From the NCBI GenBank assembly GCA_039707465.1, contig CM077643.1:63366605-63430604 (forward strand): a stretch of DNA of 64,000 nucleotides, read 5' to 3'. Positions 44,995 through 57,725 of this stretch are shown one piece after another; position 1 is the stretch's first letter; each line of letters starts with the position of its first letter. The DNA comes from Rhabdophis nuchalis (Eukaryota > Chordata > Lepidosauria > Squamata > Natricidae). The position numbers and the translations under genes were made by a program. The notes under the pieces were generated by a model. The model had not been told where the DNA came from, ran no database searches, and saw only the letters and a list, made by a program, of their open reading frames with translations.

Positions 44995-46738
44995 CCAAAG
45001 ATGTTCCTACTAGATGTAGTTAGGATATTGAAAGTGGCAAGAAGATGAAAAGCAACAGGGAAAAAGCAAAACTGCTTAACTAGTTTTTTGTATCTATCTT
45101 TACACAAAAGAAAAAAAACCAGTCCAACCTATCAAAAACTGTACTGTAAAAAACAGATTAGGAATACAACTTAAAATAGGCAAAATGGTAAGGGAGCACC
45201 TGTCCACTCTAGATGAGTTCAAATCACAAGAACCAGATGGATTACACCCCAAGGTTCTGAAGGAACTGGCAGACATGATCTCAGAAAAACTGAACTATAT
45301 CTTTCAGAGATCCTGGCGCACCAAGGAACTACCAGAGGACTGGAAAAGAGCTGACATAGTTCCCATCTTCAAAAAAAGGGGATTGGGGAATAAATCCAGG
45401 AAATTATCAGTCTGACCTCAATAATTGGGAAGATTCTGGAAAAGATAATCAACCAATGAATCTGTGAACACCTAGAGGTATACAAGTCATAACCAAAAGC
45501 CAACATGGGTTTGTCAAAAACAAATCATGCCAGACAAATTGTATTACATTCTTTGACAAAGTGACAAAATTAGTGGACCAGAGAAATGCTGAGGATATAA
45601 TTTACTAAGATTTCAGTAAAGCATTTGATAAAGTGAACCACAACCTACTACTTGATAAGATAGACAAATGTGGGTTAGACAGCATCACAATCAGATGGAT
45701 TTGTAACTGACTGACCAACTCAACATGTAGTCATCAATAGAATTTCATCTACATGGAGGGAAGTATACAATGGGGTAACCCAAAGGCTTTGTTTTAGACC
45801 CAGCATTCTTTAATACTTGGATAAGAGAATAAGAGTATTGGATAAGAGAATAGATGGGGAATTTATCAAATTTGCAGATGACGTCAAGCTGGCAGGAGTA
45901 GTCAACACTCCAGAAGATAGGCTTAAGATACAGAAGGATCTTGACAGGCTTGAACATTGAATGCTATCTAATAAAATGAAATTCAATGGTTAAAAAAGTA
46001 ATGTTTTACATTTAGGCAAGAAAAACCAAGTGCACAGGTATAGCATAGATGGTACCTAGCTCAATAATTGTGAGGGGGATCTTGACGTCCTAGTGGACAA
46101 TCACTTAAATATGAGCCAACAGTGTGCTGCAGCTGCCAAAAAAGCCAACACAGTTCTAGGCTACATTAACAGAGGGATATAATCAAGATCACGTGAAGTG
46201 TTAATACCACTTTATAATGTATTGGGAATATACTGCACCCAATTTTGGTCGCTACAATATAAAAAAGATGTTGATACTCTAGAGAGAGCGCAGAGAAGGG
46301 TAACAAACATGATTAGGGGACTGGAGGCTAAAACATATAAAAAATGGTTGCTGGAATTGGATATGACTGTCTTAATGAAAAGAAGGATTAGGGGTGACAG
46401 GATAGCAATATTCAAATATCTCAGGGGTTGCCACAAAGAAGAGGGAGTCAAGCTATTCTCCAAAGCACCCAAGGGTAGAACAAGAAGCAATGAATGGAAA
46501 CTAATCAAGAAGCAATCTAGAACTAAGGAGAAATTCCCTGACAGTTAGAACAATTAATCAGTGAAACAACTTGCCTCCAGAAGTTGTGAATGCTCCAACA
46601 CTAGAAGTTTTTAAGAAGTGATTGGACAACTCTTCGTCTGAAATGGTACAGGTTTCTTGTCTAAGCAGGGTGCTAGACTAGAAGACCTCCAAGGTCTCTT
46701 CCAACTCTGTTATTCTATTCTATTCCATTCCATTCCAT
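44995..46738 (+). mobile_element. CR1 LINE, 1.75 kb, decayed RT to 3' end
   Basis: Broken CR1 ORF2 pieces in order: MVREHLSTLDEFKSQEPDGL and ELPEDWKRADIVPIFKK (45185-45415), a DFSKAFDKVNHN-like block near 45610, the catalytic-type FADDVKLAG near 45869, and the C-terminal FWSLQYKKDVDTLERAQRR...LRGCHKEEGVKLFSKAP (46198-46548). The TTTCTTGTCTAAGCAGGG UTR and a TATTCTATTCCATTCC tail follow. Frameshifts and stops throughout. Confidence 0.93.
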
Positions 46739-49700
46739 TTTCAAAATGTCCACATTACTCTAGGATCATATGGAGAGGAGACAAATAAGGGCTTTTGTAT
46801 ATTTCATGGCACCTGTGTGAGTGGGAACAGTTTCCTTTGTTTCTGTGTAACAATAATTCTTCTAGCCTATCTTTTCTTCCCTTTTGTATTTGGGCATCCT
46901 AAAGTGAAAACTGTAAGTCACTGTCACCATTTCAAAAATCATTCCTGAAGTTCAAGTTGCATTCACTAACTCTTTCTGACACACTGACATTTTTTTTAAA
47001 AGCCTGAATAATCTGGCTGTGTGTGCAGAAGCTATTAGAAGGTTATTTGGATCCTGGCTTATTTTTGAGTAACTGAAATTTACTAGCATGGAGGTTATAT
47101 ATATGAGGTGAATTATTACATTTTTATAATCACAGTGGAAATTTGGGATAAAACGGGTTGGAAATGAGAAATGCATGAAAATTAAATTCATGCTTAAATG
47201 CAGAGAAATGCTTTTGGCCAAAAACTTAAGGAGGAGCTCAATGAATCAATGTATTATGCGCTGTGCATGGTGATTGTTTTATGTGATGTTTTGTTTGTCA
47301 AAAAATTCAATGCAATTTCTTTCCATTTTCCCATCTTTCCAATTAAAACCAGCATAGCCCAATTCCCCTCCCCAAATTTGATACCCTCTCAAGATTTCTA
47401 TAAATCAAGGATCATGTTTTATCCCTGGGGTGACTAAAAAGAAAGACATTTGAGGAGCAAATTGAAATGCAACCCAAATCATCCTTAATGAAAGTCAACA
47501 AAATATATTGGTTCCATTCAATCTTCATTTATAAATTAATTGAGTAAACTATGGCAAAACAGTTTAATTTTTCAGTGTGCCACTTTTTTATATAAAGCAA
47601 TTGTTGTGGCAATTTCTTAGCTGCAAAGAGAATCTTCAGATATAGCTGGGCTCCAGGTGTTGGATTCCATTGGTTTTGGATGATAAAGATCAAGAACACC
47701 TGGAGAAACACAGCTTTCTTACCTCTAGACTAGATCTAAAGTAACCACAAGTATTTTGACAATGTAGAGAGTATGGAAGATAACCTTGATGGAGATACTG
47801 TATGCAGAAACCTTTGACTAGACAATAGACCCTTCATATCTCCATTAAGGTCATCTTCCATAAATTCTACAAATGTCCACAACACAAAGAATTCTGCAAC
47901 ATACTTGTAAAGACTAGCAACCAAATAAGGACGTATATGTGTTCGTGTGTTCATACAGTATATAAACAGTTTAGTATACATATAAACACACACTCACATA
48001 TACGGTATATAAAAGGAATTTCTGGATTGAACTTTAGTTTTTGTTTAATTTACAATATAAAGAATTTACTTTGCTGAATAGAGAATTCTCTCACTCTATA
48101 GTTGCATCAGCTCCCTGATTCTTCAGCCTAAGATTATTTTTATCTTTTTTCTGAATCTTCAAGGTTGCTGTAGCCAACCACATCTGAAGATCACTAAATT
48201 TATCATGACTGCTCTGGTCACAATGAGCAACAGGATTTTGGTTTAAACTCATTTGAGCACATGGGAAGTTAAGACACATTAAGATAATAGAGCAACATCT
48301 ACTTCTTTTCATATTATGCTGGTGGCATTGAATTCTTTACAGAAAATGTCTTCCTACATGACTACAAGTTTTGATGGAGATAGGTTGACATTGCTAAGAA
48401 CCTAAATGTGTGTCCTTCTCATCTGTCCCATTACTACTCATATTAACATTGATCACATACAAAAGAAATATATGTAAGAGAGTGGCTATGTTAGTGCAGT
48501 GTTTACTACTTATTCCTTGACAAAACTAATCTTACTTATTATGTTGAATACCACTCCTTTAGAAGTTTTAGGTGGACTTTGCTGTGCAACCATGCAATCT
48601 AAGGAAAGGATACACATGCTTTTAGAACTTTTAAGTGCTAGGTTTGCATATTTCAGGAATCAAATCCAAATATTTCATTGTCCTAACTATCCTATGAAGT
48701 GAGTGGGGCTGAGAGATTCTGATAACCCATATGGCCCAAAACGCTCCAATATCTACTGAGAACTTGGATTTCAACTCTTTTTGGTCCACCACATTCTACT
48801 TCTCATCATTACTACTATATATCGGTTCCTGAAGGAAAATTGTGGTTTAAAGGGGAAAAAAATGTCTAAGATCAGAAAAATAAGTTTAGAGTTTCTGATC
48901 AAATATTAAGGTATACTATGAGTATTTGGTAATGTGGTCATTCAGATAAGTATGGATCTTCCTTCCATAAAATGTTTAACAAAACCTTGGCAACAGTTTT
49001 GAAGCATGATATCCTTTTCCAGAGGGTCACTGAGTAATCAGCCATGCAGTTCTAATATTCTATCTTATTTCTAATTTCCAAAGTAATTTTTTAGCTAAGA
49101 CAATATTAGGAAATTGGAAGAGGCCAGTGGCAAACCATTTCCAAAACTCCCTACCTGGATGCAGCCAAAAAATCCCCAGTTCAAGCTTGGCTCAAAGAAC
49201 GGTTTGGGGTTACTTCAGAAATTTTTATTGTTAAACTTGTAAAACATGCTTGTGGAAATAATTAATCAAGCTCTGGAAAAATGATCACTATATGATACAT
49301 GAATGTTAATATTATCTCCTGCATTGCACTATTTAGAATAGCAGAATTCACTTTGATTGTGCCATAAATTCATGAGTACTGAGTAAATGGAGAGGCCACT
49401 GGGTTACTAATTGCTTGGAAAAAAAACCTAACATTTTCCTTTACTTTTAATAACAGCATGATCTGCAACAGTCAGCAGGCAAATCTTGTCACAGATAGTT
49501 TTCTATAATTTCAATAAATCAAGTTGCTATTAAAAGCTCTGGGGTAAATATATGTGGACAAAAATCTGATACCTTCAAAGATATTATCATTACTGAGGAG
49601 AAGATAATTTGATCACAAGGATTATCTCCACTAGAGAATCTTGGTAGGAAAATTCCTGTTTTATAGCTATGCAGCAAACAAGCTTCTTACTAATTTTATT

Positions 49701-50270
49701 GACTGCAGATGGGATTAAACCAAATCCTGAACGCAGGACAAACTTGAGACTGAGTCCAAATTTTAATTTCATTATCAAAAGCATCTAGAATCACTGAGAC
49801 AACTATAAAACCAATCTTATAAAGATGACTGCTTTTCATATTACTTTCAGAATGAAGACTAATCAAACATTGAGGACATTTCTAATTATAACTTACTCAC
49901 TTGGCCTTACAAGGCAATAATATAACTACTGTACTGTACATTCTCTAGCTTACAGAAAGCTGGGCTATTAGGTTGCTACATCTCTGAATTTTCTAAAGCC
50001 GAGTATCAGTAGAACCAACCCAAACTTTTATTTGTGAGTTTAGAATTGGCTGTTGGGGAGCATGCAGTTAACCTTGGCAAGCCATGGCCATCTACAGAAT
50101 GTATCAGAATAATATATTAAAAAAAGGAAGACCAAGGCATGTAAAATAGAACAAAATGCTTCCATCTGCATGAGAAGGTTATCTTTTCTAACCTGTTGCC
50201 TTTCAGATGGATTACACTATATTTCTCAGAAGTCTATGGAGATTCTCAGTCATTGAGGTCATAGTTGTCC
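46739..50270. other. Intron 2 segment, 3.5 kb, nothing recognised
   Basis: AT-rich sequence without assignable repeats or coding signals. It is the longest element-poor stretch of the UNC79 introns here. Confidence 0.45.
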
Positions 50271-50388
50271 CAAAGGTGCTTTTTTAAGAGCCAACTGGAC
50301 TTTATTGTTTTTCCTTGAAGACGTTTTGCTTCTCATCCAAGAAATGTCTTCAAAGAAAGTCCAGTTGCCTCTTGAAAAAGCACCTTTT
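50271..50388. repeat. 118-bp foldback element
   Basis: AAAGGTGCTTTTTTAAGAG...CAACTGGACTTT at the left pairs with AAAGTCCAGTTGCCTCTTGA...AAGCACCTTT at the right. A second inner pair, CTTGAAGAC and GTCTTCAAAG, is also inverted. Target duplication not evident. Confidence 0.85.
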
Positions 50389-50820
50389 GGATATATTTCC
50401 CAAAATTTCCAAATAGCATAAATCTACACTAATTGTTTTTGACTTTTGTAGCCTAGCACAACCAGGGGACCAGTTTGGGAAAGCTGATGTAATTGATCAC
50501 ATTTTAAATATTAAAGTACATAAATATCATCCTGAAAAATAGTGTGCCAGGAAAAGTCTGGTCTGGGCTATAGGGCTTCTCTCTGCTTATTTTCACTTTA
50601 GGACTCCTTTGAAGAAAAGAAAGAATTCAAATACCTCATTCCACATCATTCTGCTGCATTTAAAGCCCCAGTCTAACCAGATTCTGCCATAGTTACTTAA
50701 TTCAAGCCATGTTTCAATGAGCTTTTGATCCTTCTGCAAAACGCCATACCATTTGTCAATAGGCTACTTGTATACATACAGTACTTATATTTTTCTCTGA
50801 GATCATAATTTAAAACTTAC

Positions 50821-50941
50821 CTTAGTAATGTTTGAGAAAAGTACTTCAGAGTATTGGCAATGTCAGTTCCAGAGGGGACAGGATAAATGTTGTGAAGGAC
50901 ACGATTATGGTATTCTTGCAAGTATCGGATCTTGGAAGCAA
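50821..50941 (-). CDS. UNC79: UNC79 coding exon 2, residues 8-47
   Basis: 121 nt. (F)ASKIRYLQEYHNRVLHNIYP... to ...TLKYFSQTLL, acceptor ATCCAG|TTGC, donor CTAAG|GTAAGT. Spurious plus-strand ORFs overlap it. The match to the UNC79 N-terminus is unambiguous. Confidence 0.96.
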
Positions 50942-51084
50942 CTGGATTTTGTATTGCATGAAAGAAGAAAATGGGGGGAAATGCTTAGCTCAGTTCTCCC
51001 TCTCAGAAAATAACATACTTTATTATATTCTGCCCACAACCCTTTGCTCACTAATTTAGGTTACTAGCTGAGTATGTCCAGCTG

Positions 51085-51160
51085 AGTATGCCGCCCTGGG
51101 TCCTTTTTTAGGAGAAGGGCGGGGTATAAATTTAAATAAATAAGTAAATAAGTGAGTAGA
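51085..51160 (+). mobile_element. L2 LINE extreme 3' end
   Basis: GCCGCCCTGGGTCCTTTTTT...AGAAGGGCGGGGTATAAAT plus an (AAAT)n tail: only the terminal signature of L2 survives. Confidence 0.85.
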
Positions 51161-52927
51161 GCCATAAAGCTAGTGAAGGAGAGCTTGCCTGGGTACAAGT
51201 TGATTCAGAAAGAAGAGGACACCTGAAGAGGAGATGCAATCAAGGTATTTTGTAAACCAACCAATTGTCAAAAAATAGCAGGTCCAGCTTAGTGTTTGAG
51301 CTCTGCTTAAAACTCTTCTTGCATAGTAACTCAAACCCTTTTCCACTAGGATTATTACTACAGGAGTACACAAAATTTCAATTTACACAACACACTTAGC
51401 TATATTATTGCTTAGCATGGTGTACAGACCCAATCAATAATAAACATACTGTTTAATTCTGCATCTTACAACTTTCCTCTAGTAGCTTCAGTTTTTAAGA
51501 TATTCTACTTAATATGTTTAGCAGCTTCAGTTCTGGTTACTATGGCACTTATCCTTTTAAAAAACTTAGTGATTGCATGATTGTGAACAGTGAATCATGG
51601 AAAAATATGTCCTCAATACCCCGCCCCCCCCCTACCTCTGTGGTCTCTTGATTACTTTCTTTCTCTCCCATTTATTGGACTGTTCCTAATCATTGGAAAT
51701 ATAGAGAACAAATTAAAGGAACCATTAATAGCATTTGTGTACCAGTGATATAACATTCTCTGGTTCTTGGGCCTTGTCTATTGAAATCGCAACCATCTAA
51801 TCAGCATGCAAACAAGCAGCGTTACTGTGAAGCACACCCATAAGATTCAAGTCTGAATTGTTTTATTCAGTCTAATATAATACCAAAGGTACAGAAAATA
51901 TTCAAGCTGAAGTAAGAAACAATCTGTAGATCAATTAAGAGGAGATAAAATGCATGTGAAAGTGAGATAAGGCCTATGGGAACCAAAGAAGGTAGCTCTT
52001 CTCTTCTACACTCCCATGTTCAGGTATCACCACATTTAGGCATCACCATGCATTACTGTCTGACTGACTGACTAAACAAAGAGAATTGGTTCAAAACCCA
52101 CAGAGCCAATGACAAACTTACCAACATTTCCATGATTTTGCTCAGACAGGACAAATATGGTAGATTTGCTCTGCAGTGCATTCAAATATATGATAAACAT
52201 TGGATGGCCTTAATTCTCTACTATTGTCACACCATCCTCTAGCCATAGCATGGTTTTGTTTAATTCTGAGTGTAAACTCAGCCATGTGGTATGCATTCCA
52301 TCTTCTATAGCAGGAAAATTCAGTGGTCTGCAGCTTAGTTGGTGTTCCAGTCCCAGAATGGTTATCAAATTAAAGGCAAAATTGTAGTTTTCGTTGGTAC
52401 AATATTCTTCAATATTCTAAGGTTTAAGGCACATATTTCTGTGCGTTCTTAAATATTTAAAAGACCTGAATATTAACCATGTTCATTCTGATGATATCAT
52501 CAAATCACCAGTCACAGGCCCTAAATCCCTGGAGGAAATTCAAACCTTCTTTTAAAAATTAGACATGCATGCCTGGAGGAAAAGAAATAGATGCATCCTG
52601 CAGATATATAGGTTAGGAGCGTGTTCATCTACTCAGGGAAAAAATATGAATGGTAAATTGAAAAAGTAAAATCTACCGGGAGGCAAAAATCAAGTTGAGG
52701 GAGCACCCTTGCCAATATCTCTTTAGTAAATTGGTTAGCTTTATCCATCGTGACAGCTTTTTGGAAAAGAACCCACAATATACAAATTCCAAATGTGCCA
52801 ACCATCCAAAAAATATTGGGATTCATGGGCTAATACTCTAATACACTGATCACAGAGAGGAATTACAGTCATAGCTATCTTCTGGCTTTTCTTGCTCCCA
52901 GCAGGAACCAAGAGCCTTGAGATGTTT

Positions 52928-52930
<3 letters not shown>
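51161..52930. other. Intron 1 segment, nothing recognised
   Basis: AT-rich sequence with a short C-run near 51620-51632. No assignable element or coding signal. Confidence 0.45.
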
Positions 52931-52997
<67 letters not shown>

Positions 52998-53200
52998 TAT
53001 ATCCCACCTTTATTATTTTTACAAAACTCAAGGTGGCCAACAATCCTAGCACATCTTTCTCCTCCTATTTTCTCCACTATAATAATGGCTGCAAGGTGGT
53101 TTGGGCAGAGATAGAGTTATTCAAGGTTATTCAACTGGTTTTCACAACTAAGGCAGGACTTGAACTCACAATCTCTTGCTTCCTAGCTTTGTGCCTTTGA
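52931..53200 (-). mobile_element. tRNA-derived SINE with (GATT)n tail
   Basis: On the minus strand a B-box-like GAGTTCAAGTCCTGCC lies near 53150-53165. The body ends in GGTGGGATATAAATC followed by about 16 AATC units (plus strand (GATT)n at 52931-52996). Family uncertain. Confidence 0.65.
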
Positions 53201-54999
53201 ATGTAATTTAGTGTAATAGATTTGAAGAGCTCTTGATTATCCTGTAACAAATCGTTAACACCATGATGTGTGGATTGCTTATCTATCATGTTTTTCTCCA
53301 AATAATCCTGGGAATTATAGTTTATTTCACTGACAGAACTATAGTTCCCAGAGGCACTACAACTATGTATCTGTTAATGATCTGTTAATGATTTGAACTT
53401 TAAAAGGACATGCTTTCTCTTAACACTTAATGAATTAAATTCTACATGTACTAATATCCTCTCTAGAAAATACTGCAGAAGTTTAAAAAAATCATCTAAT
53501 GTGTCTCATTCTTAACAAAGTATTAATTCATATTTACTTTGATGTTATGTTTAACTGAGAGTTTCTGAGAGAACTGTTTTTAATTAAAATGAAAAAAGGG
53601 ATACAAGGATCTAATCCCCATTATCATTTATTTCCAAGAATGCCCACAAAGACCTTGTAGGCAAAATCAGATATAAATTTGGAGTATGACTACAGTTCAG
53701 TATTTTCATTAGATGTGTGCTTATTGCCAAGAAAAATGGTAAGCAGAGGAAGAGCTAGAGGGCGTTTGAGGGAGCAACTATATCTGTATTTATGATTATT
53801 CAAAATAAAATGCCATAGTGCCATAAGGGGTTTCTTTCTTTGTAAAAAAAGAAAAAAACAGAAAGAAAACCCTTATGGCAGCCATTTTAAGGGAGCATCC
53901 ACAACATATTCTGAGAATTCCAGTGCAGAAAACTATTTATCCCTCCTATGGAAAGAAAGAACAATTTCCTGGTATTTGGTAAACCATCTATAAAAATAAT
54001 TCTGTGATTAATGGTCTGGTACAATGCTTCTCTTCCCAGATGGTTTCCAAGAAAACTTCAGAAAGATACCTGTTGAGAAATATCCTCCATTTGATTTGAA
54101 TATAGCAGCTGTGTACTCCTTCTCAGATTTATGTTGCTATAGCTCTGTGATCAGCGTGTTGGCCAACTACTAACAGCAGCTGCAATGTTTTGTTTAAGAA
54201 GGGAAAAAATCATGTGCATCCTATCAAATTCTATGTTTACCTGACATCTGATATGTTTACCATATCAGTAAGATGTTTAAGAAGTTCACCCAAAATGAAT
54301 TAATTTTCCCTGAGAGGCTTTGCAGAACATTTCAACAGGAACTTCTGATTTACACTGGAGAATAGTTAGCCATATATCATGATAACTTGAGAAGATGCCT
54401 TATAAACATTTCTCTTGCACATATGGATGTGACCACTCTCTTACTTCCCTTTCTAATCATATATTAATTTATCTGAGTATGTAAACATTAACTCACTGGT
54501 AACTCATAAAGCCACAGTGAAAGACAGGGTTATCTGGTAAAACAGCAAGTAAGGCTGGAGTAGATGTGAGAGGAAGTAACAGAGCTGTGACTGAAAGCTC
54601 CTGAATTTTATGTTGACAAGGTTGAGTAAGCTAGTACAGCATGAAGACATATTCATACACAGTGGCACCTTGGCTCTTAATTGCTTTGAAACTCATCGGA
54701 TTTGGTACTCTAAGCATTTTAATGTGAACATTTTGTCTCAATACTACTTGTTTATTTGGTACTCAATGCATAGTTAAGAACTTGTCAGTGTTGACTGCCT
54801 TGTGACTCACTACATTATTCCTTATGGGGGGAAATTGTTTGGTACTCATCATTTTTGGTACTCATCACAATTAACAATAAGTACCAAGGTAGGACTGCAT
54901 TGACAATTGAAGTAAACAAATTAAGCTAGGCCCTTTTCTGAAGAAAATGACTAAATCCTAACAACATCACGTCTATGGCCTGCTTTGGGCTGGGTTTCT
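53201..54999. other. Intron 1 segment beyond the CpG island
   Basis: AT-rich. It holds a 62-bp hairpin at 53819-53880 (TGCCATAAGGGGTTTCTTTC paired with GAAAGAAAACCCTTATGGCA). Otherwise nothing recognised. Confidence 0.5.
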
Positions 55000-55900
55000 C
55001 TCGCCATTTTACACAGTCACGGTTTTCTCTTCCTAAAACGCTGGTCTTTCGAAATACTATGGCAAGAAATAAGCAACCACACGCGTCCTCAAATGGGGGT
55101 CGCAGAATAATGTCGGAGAGGCAAAGTTGCCCCGGACCAAGCGCTCGAAAACTGCAGTGGCTGGGGAACCCTCGGCTTTCGCTCCGCCCCTCTCCCATCC
55201 CGCCGCTTGCAAGCAGGGCCGGTCGTCGACACCTAGCCGTCTCCAGCACCACGGACAGCGCCCGCACCTTGCTAAGGTTTCCCGGCCTTCCTCCTTGCAC
55301 CTCTCCCGCTTCGGACAGCGGCCGCGGGGCATCCTGCGTCTTTTATTCCCCACGGAGAAGACGGGCCCCCGCCTCGCCGCTGTTGCTTTACTTACATTGC
55401 TCTGCTTTGGTCGACATGGCGGTGCTCTTCTGCGGGAAAAGGCTGCTGGGTTCCAGCACGGGCAGCGGCGGCGGTCTGGCCGGCTAGCGAGGAACGACGA
55501 CCATCTGCTGGAGGCGAAGCGAAGGGAGCCCGCTCTGGCCCGAGCTGCGTCCCTCCCCCTCCTCTAGCTCTGCCATTGCTGCAAACTGCACAGCGGCCCC
55601 CGTTCTCTCGCCGCTCCCGCCCGCCCCAGGAAAAGGAGGAGGAGGAGGAGGAGGAGAAGCGGCGCGAAGGGACCGTTGCTTCGAGATGATCTCAAGCGGA
55701 ACCCGAGGCGCGCCAGCCTTGGTCCCCCCACCCCCCTGCGCAGTTCCAGGAAAAACAACACTGCGCCGTGGAGAACAAACCATTTTGCGCCCCCCCCCCC
55801 AGCCGATGAGGAAAAAGGACCCCGGTGATGGGCGGAATGAGCTCGCCCACACAAGGGAGGAGGAGGGGAAGTTCCATTCATGAAGATGGGTGTCTAAGTG
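55000..55900. promoter_or_regulatory. CpG-island promoter of UNC79, possibly bidirectional
   Basis: GC content and CpG frequency rise abruptly here against an AT-rich background. The block contains the UNC79 first coding exon at 55396-55417. The element ATGGCGG on the plus strand over the start codon resembles a YY1 site, and CTGCGCAG near 55735 resembles part of an NRF1 site. No TATA box is evident. In mammals BTBD7 starts head-to-head from the neighbouring promoter, so transcription to the right is expected, but I could not identify a BTBD7 exon or donor. Long ORFs on both strands here are composition artefacts. Confidence 0.8.
55396..55417 (-). CDS. UNC79: UNC79 coding exon 1 with start codon, residues 1-7
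   Basis: ATG TCG ACC AAA GCA GAG CAA T|GTAAGT gives MSTKAEQ(F), the known UNC79 N-terminus. The start context CACCGCCATGT has G at -3. Only 22 coding nt are present, with a consensus donor. The 5' UTR extends rightwards into the CpG island; no upstream in-frame stop lies immediately before the ATG. Confidence 0.93.
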
Positions 55901-57274
55901 CGCCCAACCTTTTAAAGGGAAATGCGTCTTTCACGTCCTCTGAGGCAGGAGCAAAGCTGCTTGTTTCTGAAGGGGGAGCACAAGGTTTAACCAGCCAAAT
56001 ACGGTTTGTTTCATCATGAATAAAGTAACGGCCAGGCTCGCATATTGTGCTACGTCCAGTTTTGTCTACTTAAGGCAAACGCAGCAAATCACATCAGGCT
56101 TACTACTACACAATAAGTCCTGGGGAAAGTGTTTAGAGTGGGCAGCTGCACATCCTGGTATCCATTTTGCACCCGTACAATTTGGGGTTAGGCCTGGTTG
56201 TATTAAATGGAATTTAAGAACAGACATAAATATATAACGGCAGCATTTTTAATTGCTGTCCCAGAATCCAAAGGAAAAAAATATATGAATTTTTCACAGG
56301 TTCGGGAGTTTAGACTTAGAAAGTGCATGTGAAACCCTTGAATCAGTATTAGAGCCATCGGACAATCTAAAATAACAAAATATCATATGCAAGCCTTTGT
56401 GATCTTCAAAACTCCTGATCAGACAGGCACTCTTTTAAAAATGGATGACAGGTGTTCTGGTTTAAATTACATTCAGTTTAGAAACTTTTAATTGGACAGC
56501 AGCAGTTTTATTTATTTTTAATGACATTTTTTACAAGATTATTTTTAGACTATATATATTATAAGCTGCCTAGAGTCATTTGTGCGGATATTCGAATGTT
56601 GAAAATAAGTAAGATAGTTTTCTCCATTGGAATGTTTTACCAAATCAGTGTGTGCACGTAAAATTGCAGCTTTTATACAATAAATTATATTCGTGTCTAA
56701 ATCTTTCAATTCTGTATACTCTGATTCTAATTATCACAAGTGCCATATTAAAAGCTGAACTGAACATGAATAATGTTAAAATAACTAGCCAAAACATAAG
56801 CAGAACATGTTTGGATTCAATAAATATTTCACGACAGTAAGGACTTCTGTCCTAGACTTGCAAATTTTCAATATGCAGGAAGTCTTTCCCAGAAGGAAGA
56901 ATTTAATATATATCTCCCATACTTCTGAGTTAGAAATTATTCACTTTATACTTTGTATAGAGTCTATACAAAGCAGATATGCATATTTCATTATTTCAAG
57001 ACTTGTTTCATTAAAATAAGTCTTATGACTCCTTTACTCTAAGAAATTATCAATTATAAATCCTATACTGATCATAAGAAACTTCAAAACTTCAAAAATA
57101 AGTATTTTATCTCATAATCTTTATCTCATTTGAGATGAGGAATGCTATGTTTGAAAGGTGGAACTCTCACAATTTTCCACAATGTACCTCAGTCCATAAA
57201 GTACCATTTTACAAGCAAGCATCAAGGGCAGGCTGTAGGCTTCCAAAATGACTTGAAAGACAATGTGCAAAAAT
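55901..57274. other. Region right of the promoter, mostly unassigned
   Basis: The sequence returns to AT-rich. A weak L2-like terminal signature (AGCTGCCTAGAGTCATTTG) lies at about 56560-56610. No BTBD7-like coding exon is seen. Confidence 0.45.
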
Positions 57275-57725
57275 TTAATACAATACAATACAATAGCAGA
57301 GTTGGAAGGGACCTTGTAGGTCTTCTAGTCCAACCCCCTGCATGGGCAGGAACCTTATACCATTTCAGACAAATGGCTGTCTAACATCTTTTTAAAGACT
57401 TCCAGGGTTGGGGCATTCACAACTGCTGGAGGCAAGCTGTTCCAGAGGTTAATTGTTCTTACTGTCAGGAAATTTCTCCTTAATTCTAAGTTGCTTCTCT
57501 CCTTGGTTAGTTTCCACCCATTGCTTCTTGTCCTGCCCCCAGGTGCCTTGGAGAAAAGTTTGACTCCCTCTTCTTTGTGGCACCCTCTGAGATATCGGAA
57601 CACTGCTATCATGTCTCCCCTGGTCCTTCTCTTCATCAAACTAGACATACCCAGCTCCTGCAGCCGTTCTTCATATGTCTTAGTCTCCAGTCCTCTAATC
57701 ATCTTGGTTGCTCTTCTCTGCACTT
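57275..57725 (-). mobile_element. CR1 LINE 3' fragment
   Basis: On the minus strand an open frame reads QRRATKMIRGLETKTYEERL..., LMKRRTRGDMIAVFRYLRGC to LEVFKKMLDSHLSEMV and a stop at 57355. The TGCCCATGCAGGGGGTTGGA UTR and a (TATTG)n tail at 57277-57294 follow. The cleanest CR1 C-terminal frame in the window. Confidence 0.95.

Noticed and set aside
39190..55395. A nested COX8C-like gene in the early UNC79 introns, as in the human locus
   Set aside because: I saw no short plus- or minus-strand frame resembling a COX8 subunit in introns 1 or 2.
54926..55883. Overlapping ORFs of 60-170 codons on both strands in the CpG-rich block
   Set aside because: Stop codons are rare in GC-rich sequence; the frames overlap each other, are Arg/Pro/Ser/Gly-rich, and the only supported coding exon there is the 22-nt UNC79 start exon.
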